Assembly (NCBI GenBank): GCA_035637315.1
Contig: DASPXK010000434.1
Coordinates: forward strand, 1-9,848
DNA length: 9,848 nt
Direction: 5' to 3'
DNA from: DASPXK01 sp035637315
Lineage (GTDB): Bacteria; Chloroflexota; UBA6077; JACCZL01
In this document: positions 1 to 5,442 of the stretch, piece after piece
Position numbering within the stretch: position 1 is the first letter of the stretch
How the letters are laid out: each line of letters starts with the position of its first letter
The notes under the pieces: generated by a model
What the model saw: the letters and a program-made list of their open reading frames with translations, nothing else
Databases searched by the model: none
Told to the model about the DNA's origin: nothing
Made by a program: the position numbers and the translations under genes

Positions 1-265
1 CGCCCGGCGCCAGCTCGAGGACCTCCACCTGCAGGACGTCGCCTGGTCGCGCCCCTTTGACCAGGACCGGCCCGGTCAGCGCATGGCCCTTGAACACGCG
101 CCGCATGACGTCTTCGGCGGTCGACGACCACGTGTACCAGCAGTCCCCAGCGTCGCGACAGTGGAAGACAACCGTGTCGCCCGAGTCGATATCGAGCCGA
201 GGCGGGATGCTGTTGTCCCAGCAGTAGTGGACCACATCCCAGTCGAGATGGTGGGTCTTCGTCAT
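1..265 (-). CDS. Acetamidase/formamidase family protein, N-terminal part (runs off left edge)
   Basis: This gene has no stop inside the window, so only its first 88 codons are visible. Read on the minus strand it begins MTKTHHLDWDVVHYCWDN, followed by IDSGDTVVF, a segment with CWYTW, and then HALTGPVLVKGARPGDVLQVEV. The 'THHL' start, the 'SGDTV' strand and the 'H-LTGPV-V-GA-PGD-L-VE' block are characteristic of the FmdA/AmdA family (PF03069), cytoplasmic zinc-type amidases that hydrolyse formamide or acetamide to ammonia and the acid. I chose the ATG at 265 because the protein then starts as relatives do; an in-frame ATG at 280 would add MGGYP. It is divergent from the sugar-type importer, with about 130 bases between the starts. 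The family call is firm; the exact substrate and the integrity of the missing C-terminal part cannot be judged here. Confidence 0.85.
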   Translation of the reverse strand, partial: MTKTHHLDWDVVHYCWDNSIPPRLDIDSGDTVVFHCRDAGDCWYTWSSTAEDVMRRVFKGHALTGPVLVKGARPGDVLQVEVLELAPG

Positions 266-395
266 CGGGTAACCGCCCATCGTGGGTACTACGCCTCAAG
301 CGTTGCTGTATCTTAGTCCTGATGCACTTGCGGTGCATGCGCCAAGAAGCTCCCCCTTCCCTTTAGGGAAGGGGGCTGGGGGGTTAGGTTCCACG
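266..395. other. Divergent intergenic region between amidase and sugar-importer genes
   Basis: This spacer must carry the start signals of both divergent genes. I see no convincing -35/-10 pair on either strand. Its right half is taken up by a palindromic repeat (annotated separately) that reaches almost to the start codon of the binding-protein gene. A small inverted repeat, ATGCAC at 322-327 and GTGCAT at 333-338, lies in the middle. Open frames that cross this spacer (for example from 83 and from 282) read repeat DNA or antisense of the amidase and are not genes. Confidence 0.5.
352..388. repeat. Dispersed palindromic repeat ('PPSLKGRG' type) upstream of binding-protein gene
   Basis: CCCCCTTCCC at 352-361 and GGGAAGGGGG at 366-375 form a perfect 10-bp stem around TTTA (11 bp if T362 pairs with A365). 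It is followed by CTGGGGGGTTAGG to 388. Read on the minus strand the element spells LTPQPPSLKGRGS, a peptide typical of repeat-derived false ORFs in several high-GC and cyanobacterial genomes; that link is from memory and not from a search. The element ends 7 bases before the ATG of the binding protein and supplies its only Shine-Dalgarno-like bases (TTAGG, 384-388). Its hairpin could therefore influence translation of that gene. Confidence 0.7.
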
Positions 396-1757
396 ATGCT
401 CTCTCATGGACGAATCGCCTTAGGCGTGCTTGTCCTTTTGACCGCGGCGTGCGCGCCGGCCGCCGAGCCGGCCCCGACACCGCCGCCCAAGCCGACCGAG
501 GCCGCCGCCAAGCCGGCAGAGGCGAAACCGACCCTTCCTCCGCCGGGGCAGGCCGAGGCACCTAAGCCAGCCGCGACGGTCCCCGCCAAGTCAGCCCCAG
601 TTACGGCCAGCCTGCGGCTGATGGGCTGGGCCTCCTCGCCAGAGGAGGACCGGCTGCTCAATGAGGTACTAGCCGACTTCTCCAGGCAGTACCCGAGCAT
701 CCAGGTGAAGTTCGAGCCAGTCCCCGAGTACGCGACCAAGCTGCAGACCGACCTCGCGGCCGGCTCGGCGGCTGACGTGTTCTACGTCGACAGCTTGCTG
801 GCGCCCGACCTGATGAAGCGTGGACTGCTCATGGAGCTGGATAGCTACGTTCAGCGCGACAAGGTCGACACGAGCGACTTCTACCCAGGTCTGCTGAAGG
901 CGTTCCAGTGGAAGGGCAAGACCTACGGGCTCCCTAAGGACTGGTCGAGCCTGGCGATGATCTGGAACGCCGAGCTGGCCAGAGAGGCTGGGCTCGACAG
1001 GCCGCCGGCAACCTGGGATGAGGTCAAGGCTGCGGCCCAGAAGCTCACCAAAGGCAAGCAGGTCTTCGGGGCGGTAACGCCGCCGGAGCTGCCTCGCCTC
1101 GGGGCCTTCGTCTACCAGGCTGGCGGCCAGCTCGTCTCCCAGGATGGCACGAAGATGGCTATCAACAGCGCGGAGGGGTTGCAGGCGCTGGACTTTTACT
1201 ACGGCCTTTACAAGGACTCGTACGCGACCACACCGGCCGACACGGGCACACAGTGGCCGGGCGACACTCTCGCTAAGGGCAAGGCGGCTATGGTGTTCGA
1301 AGGCAACTGGATCTTTCCGTTCTTGAAGAAAGATGCCCCAAACCTGAGTTTCGGCATCGCCGAGCTGCCGTCCGGGCCCAAGGGCAAAGGGACCTTCGCC
1401 TTCACCGTGTCGTATTCGATCAACGCCAGGACCCAAAACGGCGAGGCGGCCTGGCTGCTGGTCAACTACCTGACCGGACTCGAGGGCATGCAGAGGTGGA
1501 CCTCGCTCGGCCTGGCGATGCCGTCGCGCAAATCGCTCGAGGCGGGCTGGATCGCGCAGTTCAAGGAGCGCGAGCCGTTCTTGAGGGCGGGCGCCTACGC
1601 CCAACCCTGGCAGCTTGGTCCGGGCGGACAGGAGATCAACGACAAAGTCGCCACTCCGGCGCTGCAGGCTGTCTTCAGCGGCCGGATGTCGCCGCAGGAA
1701 GCGCTGGCCGAGATCGAGCGCAAGGGCAACGAGGTCCTGGCCAGGCCCTCACCCTGA
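396..1757 (+). CDS. Carbohydrate-type ABC importer solute-binding lipoprotein (family 1)
   Basis: A 453-residue extracytoplasmic receptor that captures a solute, probably a sugar or sugar derivative, for the two permeases downstream. Start chosen at ATG 396, giving a lipoprotein signal MLSHGRIALGVLVLLTAAC with the lipidated cysteine at residue 19; the longer frame from 282 would only translate repeat DNA. Residues 20-70 are a Pro/Ala/Glu/Lys linker that would hold the domain off the membrane. From about residue 71 comes the SBP_bac_1-like domain: LRLMGW, EVLADFSRQYPSIQVKFEPV, then AAGSAADVFYVDS, YGLPKDWSSLAMIWN, GKAAMVFEGNWIF and WLLVNYLTGLEGMQRW, all typical blocks in the usual order. The last codons and the TGA stop lie inside a palindromic repeat, so the C-terminal RPSP is repeat-encoded. 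Family call firm, substrate unknown. Confidence 0.93.
   Translation: MLSHGRIALGVLVLLTAACAPAAEPAPTPPPKPTEAAAKPAEAKPTLPPPGQAEAPKPAATVPAKSAPVTASLRLMGWASSPEEDRLLNEVLADFSRQYPSIQVKFEPVPEYATKLQTDLAAGSAADVFYVDSLLAPDLMKRGLLMELDSYVQRDKVDTSDFYPGLLKAFQWKGKTYGLPKDWSSLAMIWNAELAREAGLDRPPATWDEVKAAAQKLTKGKQVFGAVTPPELPRLGAFVYQAGGQLVSQDGTKMAINSAEGLQALDFYYGLYKDSYATTPADTGTQWPGDTLAKGKAAMVFEGNWIFPFLKKDAPNLSFGIAELPSGPKGKGTFAFTVSYSINARTQNGEAAWLLVNYLTGLEGMQRWTSLGLAMPSRKSLEAGWIAQFKEREPFLRAGAYAQPWQLGPGGQEINDKVATPALQAVFSGRMSPQEALAEIERKGNEVLARPSP
516..578 (+). other. Lipoprotein linker segment shared with the second binding protein
   Basis: Encodes AEAKPTLPPPGQAEAPKPAA plus T. The minus-strand segment 9735-9797 in the family-5 binding protein encodes TEAKPTLPPSGQAEVAKPAA plus T, which matches at 17 of 21 residues. 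At DNA level the two 63-base stretches share long identical runs, including CCGACCCTTCC and GGGCAGGCCGAGG. The folded domains behind the two linkers belong to unrelated SBP families. Confidence 0.8.
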
Positions 1758-1791
1758 CCCTCTCCCCCTGGAGAGGGTTAGGGTGAGGGCC
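1744..1791. repeat. 48-bp near-perfect palindrome at binding-protein/permease junction
   Basis: The arms 1744-1765 and 1770-1791 are complementary at 21 of 22 positions; the odd pair is G1756 against T1779. The loop is only CCCT. The arm contains CCCTCACCCTGACCCTCTCC, and its partner has the TTAGGGTGAGGG motif. This matches in style a widely dispersed palindrome whose read-through peptides look like LTLTLSPWR and HPDPLPLERVR, both seen here. The left arm overlaps the last codons and stop (1755-1757) of the binding-protein gene, and the right arm ends 14 bases before the permease start. There is no T-run after the stem, so it is not a standard intrinsic terminator. As RNA it would be a very stable hairpin that could protect the upstream message. 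Confidence 0.85.
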
Positions 1792-1804
1792 ACTCCGCAG
1801 CAGC

Positions 1805-2773
1805 GTGGTCGGCCGAAGCGGCAAGCAAGCCATCCGGCGGTGGTTGGCCGAAGACAGGCTGATGGGCTACGCGTTCATCGCGCCCACGCTGGTCGTGCTG
1901 GCCGTCTTTCACGGCTGGCCCATCCTTCAGACCTTCGGCATGTCGTTTTTCAACTGGGACCTGCTCACGCAGGAGCGGCGGTTCACAGGCCTCGAGAACT
2001 ATCGCCTCCTGGCCGGTAGCGGCGAATTCTGGCTGGCGCTGCGCAACACCGTCTACTACGTGCTCGGAGTGGTGCCGGCCCAGACCGCGGCCGCGCTGCT
2101 CCTGGCGCTGGCCGCCAACCAGGCGATTCGCGGTCGCGCCTTCTTCCGAGCCGCCTTCTTCTTTCCCTCGATCTCCTCGTCGATCGTCGTCGCGCTGCTC
2201 TTCACCTGGATCTTCCAGGGCGGTGGGTTGGCTGATTGGCTGCTCACGCTGCTCGGTCTCTCGCCGCCCCGCCCGGCCTGGCTTTCGAATCCAAGCGGGA
2301 TCTTCGAGCTGATCGCGGCGCCGCTTGGCCTGCGGCTGCCCGAGTGGGCCGTCGGCCCGAGCGTGGCCCTGATGGCGATCATGGCGCTCAATGTCTGGAC
2401 GACGACGGGGACGATGATGGTGATCTTCCTGGCCGGCCTTCAGGACGTACCGCGCGAGTTGTATGAGGCCGCGTCGGTCGACGGGGCGAGCGCGCGCCAG
2501 GCCTTTCGCCGCATCACGCTGCCGCTCCTCAAGCCCGTCAGCCTGTTTGTCGTGATCATCGGCATGATCGGCGCCTTCCAGGTGTTCGACCAGATCTGGA
2601 TCATGACCAGGGGGCAGAGCCAGACCACGACCCTCGCGTGGCTCGTCTACGCTGAGTCGTTCGGAGGCGGCTTCCGGGCCGGCTACGCCGCCGCGGTCGC
2701 GATGGTCCTGTTCGCGATCATCTTCGCTATCACCATGCTGCAGCGACGGCTGTTCGGCCAGCGAGCCTGGTGA
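1805..2773 (+). CDS. Sugar ABC importer permease, MalF/UgpA-like
   Basis: A 322-residue integral membrane protein forming one half of the channel of the importer whose receptor is encoded just upstream. GTG 1805 is the first start after an in-frame stop at 1784-1786 and keeps the basic RRW segment before the first helix; ATG 1862 (MGYAFIAPT) is the alternative. Hydrophobic helices are at about 22-40, 80-104, 115-137, 185-210, 246-266 and 293-313. The cytoplasmic EAA loop that docks on the ATPase is clear at 221-240: EAASVDGASARQAFRRITLP, matching EAA-x3-G-x9-I-x-LP. The stretch at about 157-185 (from AWLSNPSG to LRLPEWAVG) is longer than in most relatives I know. The stop overlaps the next start as GTGA, which implies translational coupling. 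No ATPase gene accompanies it. Confidence 0.92.
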   Translation: MVGRSGKQAIRRWLAEDRLMGYAFIAPTLVVLAVFHGWPILQTFGMSFFNWDLLTQERRFTGLENYRLLAGSGEFWLALRNTVYYVLGVVPAQTAAALLLALAANQAIRGRAFFRAAFFFPSISSSIVVALLFTWIFQGGGLADWLLTLLGLSPPRPAWLSNPSGIFELIAAPLGLRLPEWAVGPSVALMAIMALNVWTTTGTMMVIFLAGLQDVPRELYEAASVDGASARQAFRRITLPLLKPVSLFVVIIGMIGAFQVFDQIWIMTRGQSQTTTLAWLVYAESFGGGFRAGYAAAVAMVLFAIIFAITMLQRRLFGQRAW

Positions 2774-3659
2774 AAGATGCTGGAATGAGCGGGCCCTCGG
2801 TAGCCGAGCCGGACGGGGCGAAGCTCTCGCGGCTGGTTGGCTTCGTGGCACGGCTGGTGGCGTACGCCGCGCTCGCGTGCGCGGCAGTCCTCACGCTCGT
2901 CCCGTTCGCCTGGTCGCTGAGTACTTCGTTGAAGACCAGCCCGGAGGCGGCGCTCTTCCCACCAACCATGTTGCCGCTCCAGCCCACACTCGCCGCCTAC
3001 CGCACGGTCGTCCTGGAGGCCCCGTTCTGGCGCTGGTTCATCAACAGCGCCCTGGTCGCGCTGGTGGTCGTGGTGACCCGCTGCACGTTCGACACCATGG
3101 CCGGCTACGCCTTCGCACGGATCCGCTTTCCCGGTCGCGAAGCGCTGTTCGCGGCCGTCATCTCGACCCTGATGGTCTCGCCAATGGTCCTGATCATTCC
3201 GCGCTTCATACTGTTGCAGCAGATCGGGCTGGTCAACACGCTGCATGCGCTCTGGTCCCGTTCGCGTCCGAGGCGTTCGGCGTCTTCATGATGCGGCAGT
3301 TCTTCGAGTCGATGCCGCTCGAGCTGGAGGAAGCGGCTCGGATCGACGGCGCCAGTCGGGTCCGAACGTTCGGCTGGGTGATGGTGCCCAACGCGGTGCC
3401 GGCCATCGCTGCGCTGGCCATCTTCAGCTTCCAGAGCTCGTGGAACCGGTTCCTGGACGCCGTGATCTTCATCTCAGGCGCCAACCGCGACAGCTTCACG
3501 CTGCCACTGGGGCTGGCGTACTTCCGCAGCCTGTACTACACGGACTGGCCGATCGTGATGGCCATCTCCGTGCTGACCACCCTGCCGATCGCCGCCGTCT
3601 ACGTTTTCTTCCAGCGCCACTTCGTGGAGAGCGTCGCGCGCACGGGGATCAGGGGGTAG
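2770..3659 (+). pseudogene. Sugar ABC importer permease, MalG/UgpE-like, broken by a -1 frameshift
   Basis: Second channel subunit of the importer. The first frame (2770-3291) reads a good permease N-terminus through TSLKTSPEA, FINSALVALVVV, GYAFARIRFPGREALF and LLQQIGLVNTLHAL, then turns into Arg/Ser-rich nonsense (WSRSRPRRSASS) and stops. From 3255 the homology resumes in another frame as VPFASEAFGVFMMRQFF, with the EAA loop EAARIDGASRVRTFGWVMVP, FQSSWNRFLDAVIF and a stop at 3657-3659. Relatives read roughly AL-I-LPFLASAFGVF here, so one base is missing at about 3253-3254; restoring it gives about 296 residues, normal for the family. Start is GTG 2770, overlapping the previous stop, or ATG 2785. 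It may be a real inactivating mutation or a sequencing/assembly error; both halves look otherwise well conserved, so the change is recent or artificial. Confidence 0.88.
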
Positions 3660-3921
3660 TGGGTCTCGACTTCGAGGTGCGATGGGCGAGAACCCTGAGC
3701 CCTTGTCCCTTGAGCAGGCCGGCGAGTCTTTCCGCATGAGGCAGATCGGTCAGATCCACCCCCTGGCTCACGCACAGCAGTTCGATCCCGATTGGCGTGC
3801 CATCCGCGGCGTAGTCGACCCGCCGTTCGTCGCCGAAATCTTCGCCAAAGGCGTAAGGCTTGTCAGCCAGCTTGATGTAGAGCGCGTCCGCGTCGGGGTC
3901 ACGTTCCAGTTTGAGCCTCAT
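3649..3921 (-). CDS. DUF2283 family small protein
   Basis: A 90-residue soluble protein. Its N-terminal half reads MRLKLERDPDADALYIKLAD, then RRVDYAADGTPIGIELL, the signature arrangement of DUF2283 (PF10049): 'D-ADALYI-L' followed by a 'vDyd-dG-viGIEil' strand. No biochemical function is established for the family; members often sit near toxin-antitoxin or stress genes, but no partner is visible here. The ATG at 3919-3921 is preceded by AGAGAGG with a 9-base spacer, which supports this start. The last 40 residues (SQGVDLTDLPHAERLAGLLK onward) fall outside the domain core. The gene ends tail-to-tail with the broken permease, with an 11-base overlap. The start lies 75 bases past the Nudix stop, so it may be the last gene of the minus-strand run or have its own promoter. 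Confidence 0.85.
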   Translation of the reverse strand: MRLKLERDPDADALYIKLADKPYAFGEDFGDERRVDYAADGTPIGIELLCVSQGVDLTDLPHAERLAGLLKGQGLRVLAHRTSKSRPTTP

Positions 3922-3930
3922 GATGTGGGG

Positions 3931-3937
3931 CCTCTCT
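3931..3937 (-). promoter_or_regulatory. Shine-Dalgarno site of the DUF2283 gene
   Basis: AGAGAGG on the minus strand, 9 bases before the ATG at 3921. It is one of the few clear ribosome-binding sites in the window and fixes the start of this small gene. Confidence 0.6.
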
Positions 3938-3996
3938 AGTCAGCCACTGTGATAACGTGCGGCGGCCTGGCCACGGCGCTCAGCACCCCCGGGCGG

Positions 3997-4740
3997 CTAG
4001 CGCTCGCTTCTCCTCGTCTCCGGGACGACTATGCCGGGTTCGAGGCGAGCCGCCGCATGGTCGGCAGGCTCGGGTGTGAGCAGGGCGACCAGCTTGCCGA
4101 GCACGCGGGCGGTGGCGCCCCAGATCTTGTCCTCGCCGTGGCGGTAGAAGGTTACCTGGCGCGGCGTGCCCTCCAGGTCCCAGATCTCCTCGGCGAGCGT
4201 CGTCGGGTCCAGCAGCAGTGGCAGCGGGACTTCGATGATCTGGGCGACCTCGGATGGCGCTGGGCGGAAGTCGGGCCGCCGCGGCGTGTAGGCGATGAAA
4301 GGCGCGACCAGGTAGTGGCTGACCCTGATCCGCTCCGGCTCGAGTCGGCCCCAGATCTCGAGGCTGGAGGGGTCGACCGCCAGCTCCTCCTGGGTCTCGC
4401 GAAGCGCCGTCCGCAACAGCGAGCCGTCCGCGGGGTCGAAGCGCCCGCCGGGCAGCGAGATCTGGCCGCTGTGCCGAAGAAGCGCTTCCGTCCGACGCGT
4501 CAGGACCAGGTGCGGCGTGGGCTCCTCACGCTCGTGGCGTCCGCGTGGGTAGAGCAGGATCAGGACGGCTGCGAGCGTCCGCCCCTCTGGATCAGGGTAC
4601 GGGAAGACTTCGAGGCCCTCCGGACCGAGTCCTTGGCGCGTCAGCTCCTGGCGCAAGCGGGCCAACAGCGCCATATTCGCGGGCGTCCGTGCGTGGGCCG
4701 CTGTGTTTGTCCCGTCTTGCCCGCACCTGTCACCAGACAT
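3997..4740 (-). CDS. Nudix hydrolase, CoA pyrophosphatase (NudL/YeaB)-like
   Basis: Up to 247 residues, cytoplasmic. The Nudix box is at residues 98-121: GGRFDPADGSLLRTALRETQEELAV with the metal-binding R-E-x-x-E-E core at 114-119. It is preceded by LLRHSGQISLPGG, and IWGATARVL follows near 206-214. Both flanking blocks are hallmarks of the CoA-pyrophosphatase branch (UPF0035 signature), which cleaves CoA or acyl-CoA to 3',5'-ADP and 4'-phosphopantetheine. As in E. coli NudL, an aspartate stands where the generic box has its first glutamate. The start is uncertain: ATG 4740 gives a 22-residue polar lead (SGDRCGQDGTNTAAH) with no Shine-Dalgarno; ATG 4674 (MALLARLRQEL) fits relatives better but also lacks one. 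It is transcribed in the same direction as the GNAT gene, 105 bases after it. Substrate is inferred from motifs only. Confidence 0.9.
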   Translation of the reverse strand: MSGDRCGQDGTNTAAHARTPANMALLARLRQELTRQGLGPEGLEVFPYPDPEGRTLAAVLILLYPRGRHEREEPTPHLVLTRRTEALLRHSGQISLPGGRFDPADGSLLRTALRETQEELAVDPSSLEIWGRLEPERIRVSHYLVAPFIAYTPRRPDFRPAPSEVAQIIEVPLPLLLDPTTLAEEIWDLEGTPRQVTFYRHGEDKIWGATARVLGKLVALLTPEPADHAAARLEPGIVVPETRRSER

Positions 4741-4746
4741 GTTCAG

Positions 4747-4752
4747 ATTGTA
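4747..4752 (-). promoter_or_regulatory. Possible -10 element of a leaderless Nudix promoter
   Basis: On the minus strand TACAAT is followed by CTGAAC and then the ATG at 4740. With this spacing transcription would start at or within a base or two of the A of the ATG, giving a leaderless message, which would explain the missing Shine-Dalgarno site. There is no good -35 at 16-18 bases upstream (TTGTCC is too far away), so the call is tentative. Confidence 0.3.
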
Positions 4753-4845
4753 CGATCAGGCGGAGCCCGGGGGCGGACAAAGGGTCCCCCAACACCGGCC
4801 TGGACCCAGCCGGCGCGTGCTTCAAATCCCGGACGCCCAGCGCGG

Positions 4846-5442
4846 CTACGAGGCGCCATGACGAGCGCCTCGAGAACGGACGACCTCGAAGCGCATGATC
4901 GGCCTGGTCTCCGATCGGCGCGCCACCTCCACAAAGCCTGCCTGGCGGAACGCAGAACTCAGCCCGGTGAAAGCGAAGATGTCGGGCATGCTGCCCTTCT
5001 TCGGCTCAACTGGGTAACCCTCGACGATCGTTGCGCCGCGTGCCCTGGCGTGTTCGATGGCTGCCTTCAGCAGCGCCACGCTTAAGCCCTTGCGACGGAA
5101 GGGCCGGGCGACGAAGAAGCACGTGATCGACCACACCGGCTGCTCGTCGAGGCGCCTTAGCGTGCGAGACCGGTCGAGAGCTGGATAGCTCTCGCGCGGA
5201 GCCAGCGCGCACCAGCCGACTGGCTGGCCCGCAGCGTACGCGAGGATGCCCGGCTCATCACCGGCTTCGAGGATTCTTTGGAGCGCTAGCCGATTGCTCT
5301 CACCCTTCTGGGAGGCGAACTCCAAACGCTTAATGCGCCACCACATGCACCAGCACCCACCGACCGCTCCGCGTGGGCCGAACAGCGTTTCGAGATCGGC
5401 CCAGCGATCGGGAGTCAGGGGATGGAACTGGAGCTCAGTCAA
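4846..5442 (-). CDS. GNAT family N-acetyltransferase
   Basis: A 198-residue cytoplasmic enzyme expected to move an acetyl group from acetyl-CoA to an amine on a small molecule or protein. After a first strand (LQFHPLTPDRWADLETLFG) comes CWCMWWR at 30-36, a segment typical of one GNAT subfamily. GILAYAAGQPVGWCALAPRE at about 65-84 corresponds to the beta2-beta3 hairpin. Motif A is at 104-136: VWSITCFFVARPFRRKGLSV, with RRKGLS in the acetyl-CoA pyrophosphate-binding loop (the usual R/Q-x-x-G-x-G/A). The tail (SAFRQAGFVEVARRSETRPIMRF) matches the C-terminal strand pair. The start is TTG at 5442, overlapping the DUF429 stop as TTGA; GGAG 8 bases upstream supports this unusual start. Acceptor substrate unknown. 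Confidence 0.88.
   Translation of the reverse strand: MTELQFHPLTPDRWADLETLFGPRGAVGGCWCMWWRIKRLEFASQKGESNRLALQRILEAGDEPGILAYAAGQPVGWCALAPRESYPALDRSRTLRRLDEQPVWSITCFFVARPFRRKGLSVALLKAAIEHARARGATIVEGYPVEPKKGSMPDIFAFTGLSSAFRQAGFVEVARRSETRPIMRFEVVRSRGARHGAS

Noticed and set aside
322..338. ATGCAC/GTGCAT inverted repeat as an operator
   Set aside because: Only 6 bp per arm with no promoter element placed against it; expected by chance often enough that I do not call it a site.
282..395. N-terminal extension of the family-1 binding protein back to 282
   Set aside because: It would place the lipoprotein signal 38 residues inside the protein and consists of translated palindromic repeat (PFPLGKGAGGLG).
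669..1604. 311-codon minus-strand open frame antisense to the family-1 binding protein
   Set aside because: High-GC shadow of a gene with a clear family identity; no motif of its own.
3690..3720. CCCTGAGCCCTTGTCCC, similar to the common CCCTGAGC-TGTCGAAGGG dispersed repeat
   Set aside because: The match is only partial, lacks the symmetric half and lies inside the DUF2283 coding region.
4795..4813. GC-rich hairpin (CCGGC/GCCGG) as a terminator after the GNAT gene
   Set aside because: No T-run follows on either strand and the stem is short with a bulge.
4819..4840. TTCAAATCC resembling a tRNA T-loop, followed by CGGACGCCCAGC, with GGGCG about 60 bases upstream
   Set aside because: The bases flanking the loop do not form a T-stem, position 53 would be C in place of G, the upstream hairpin has the wrong loop size for an anticodon arm, and no CCA or proper D-arm is present. 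At most a decayed remnant.
3949..5085. 378-codon plus-strand open frame over the Nudix and GNAT genes
   Set aside because: Antisense shadow; both minus-strand genes have complete family motifs.
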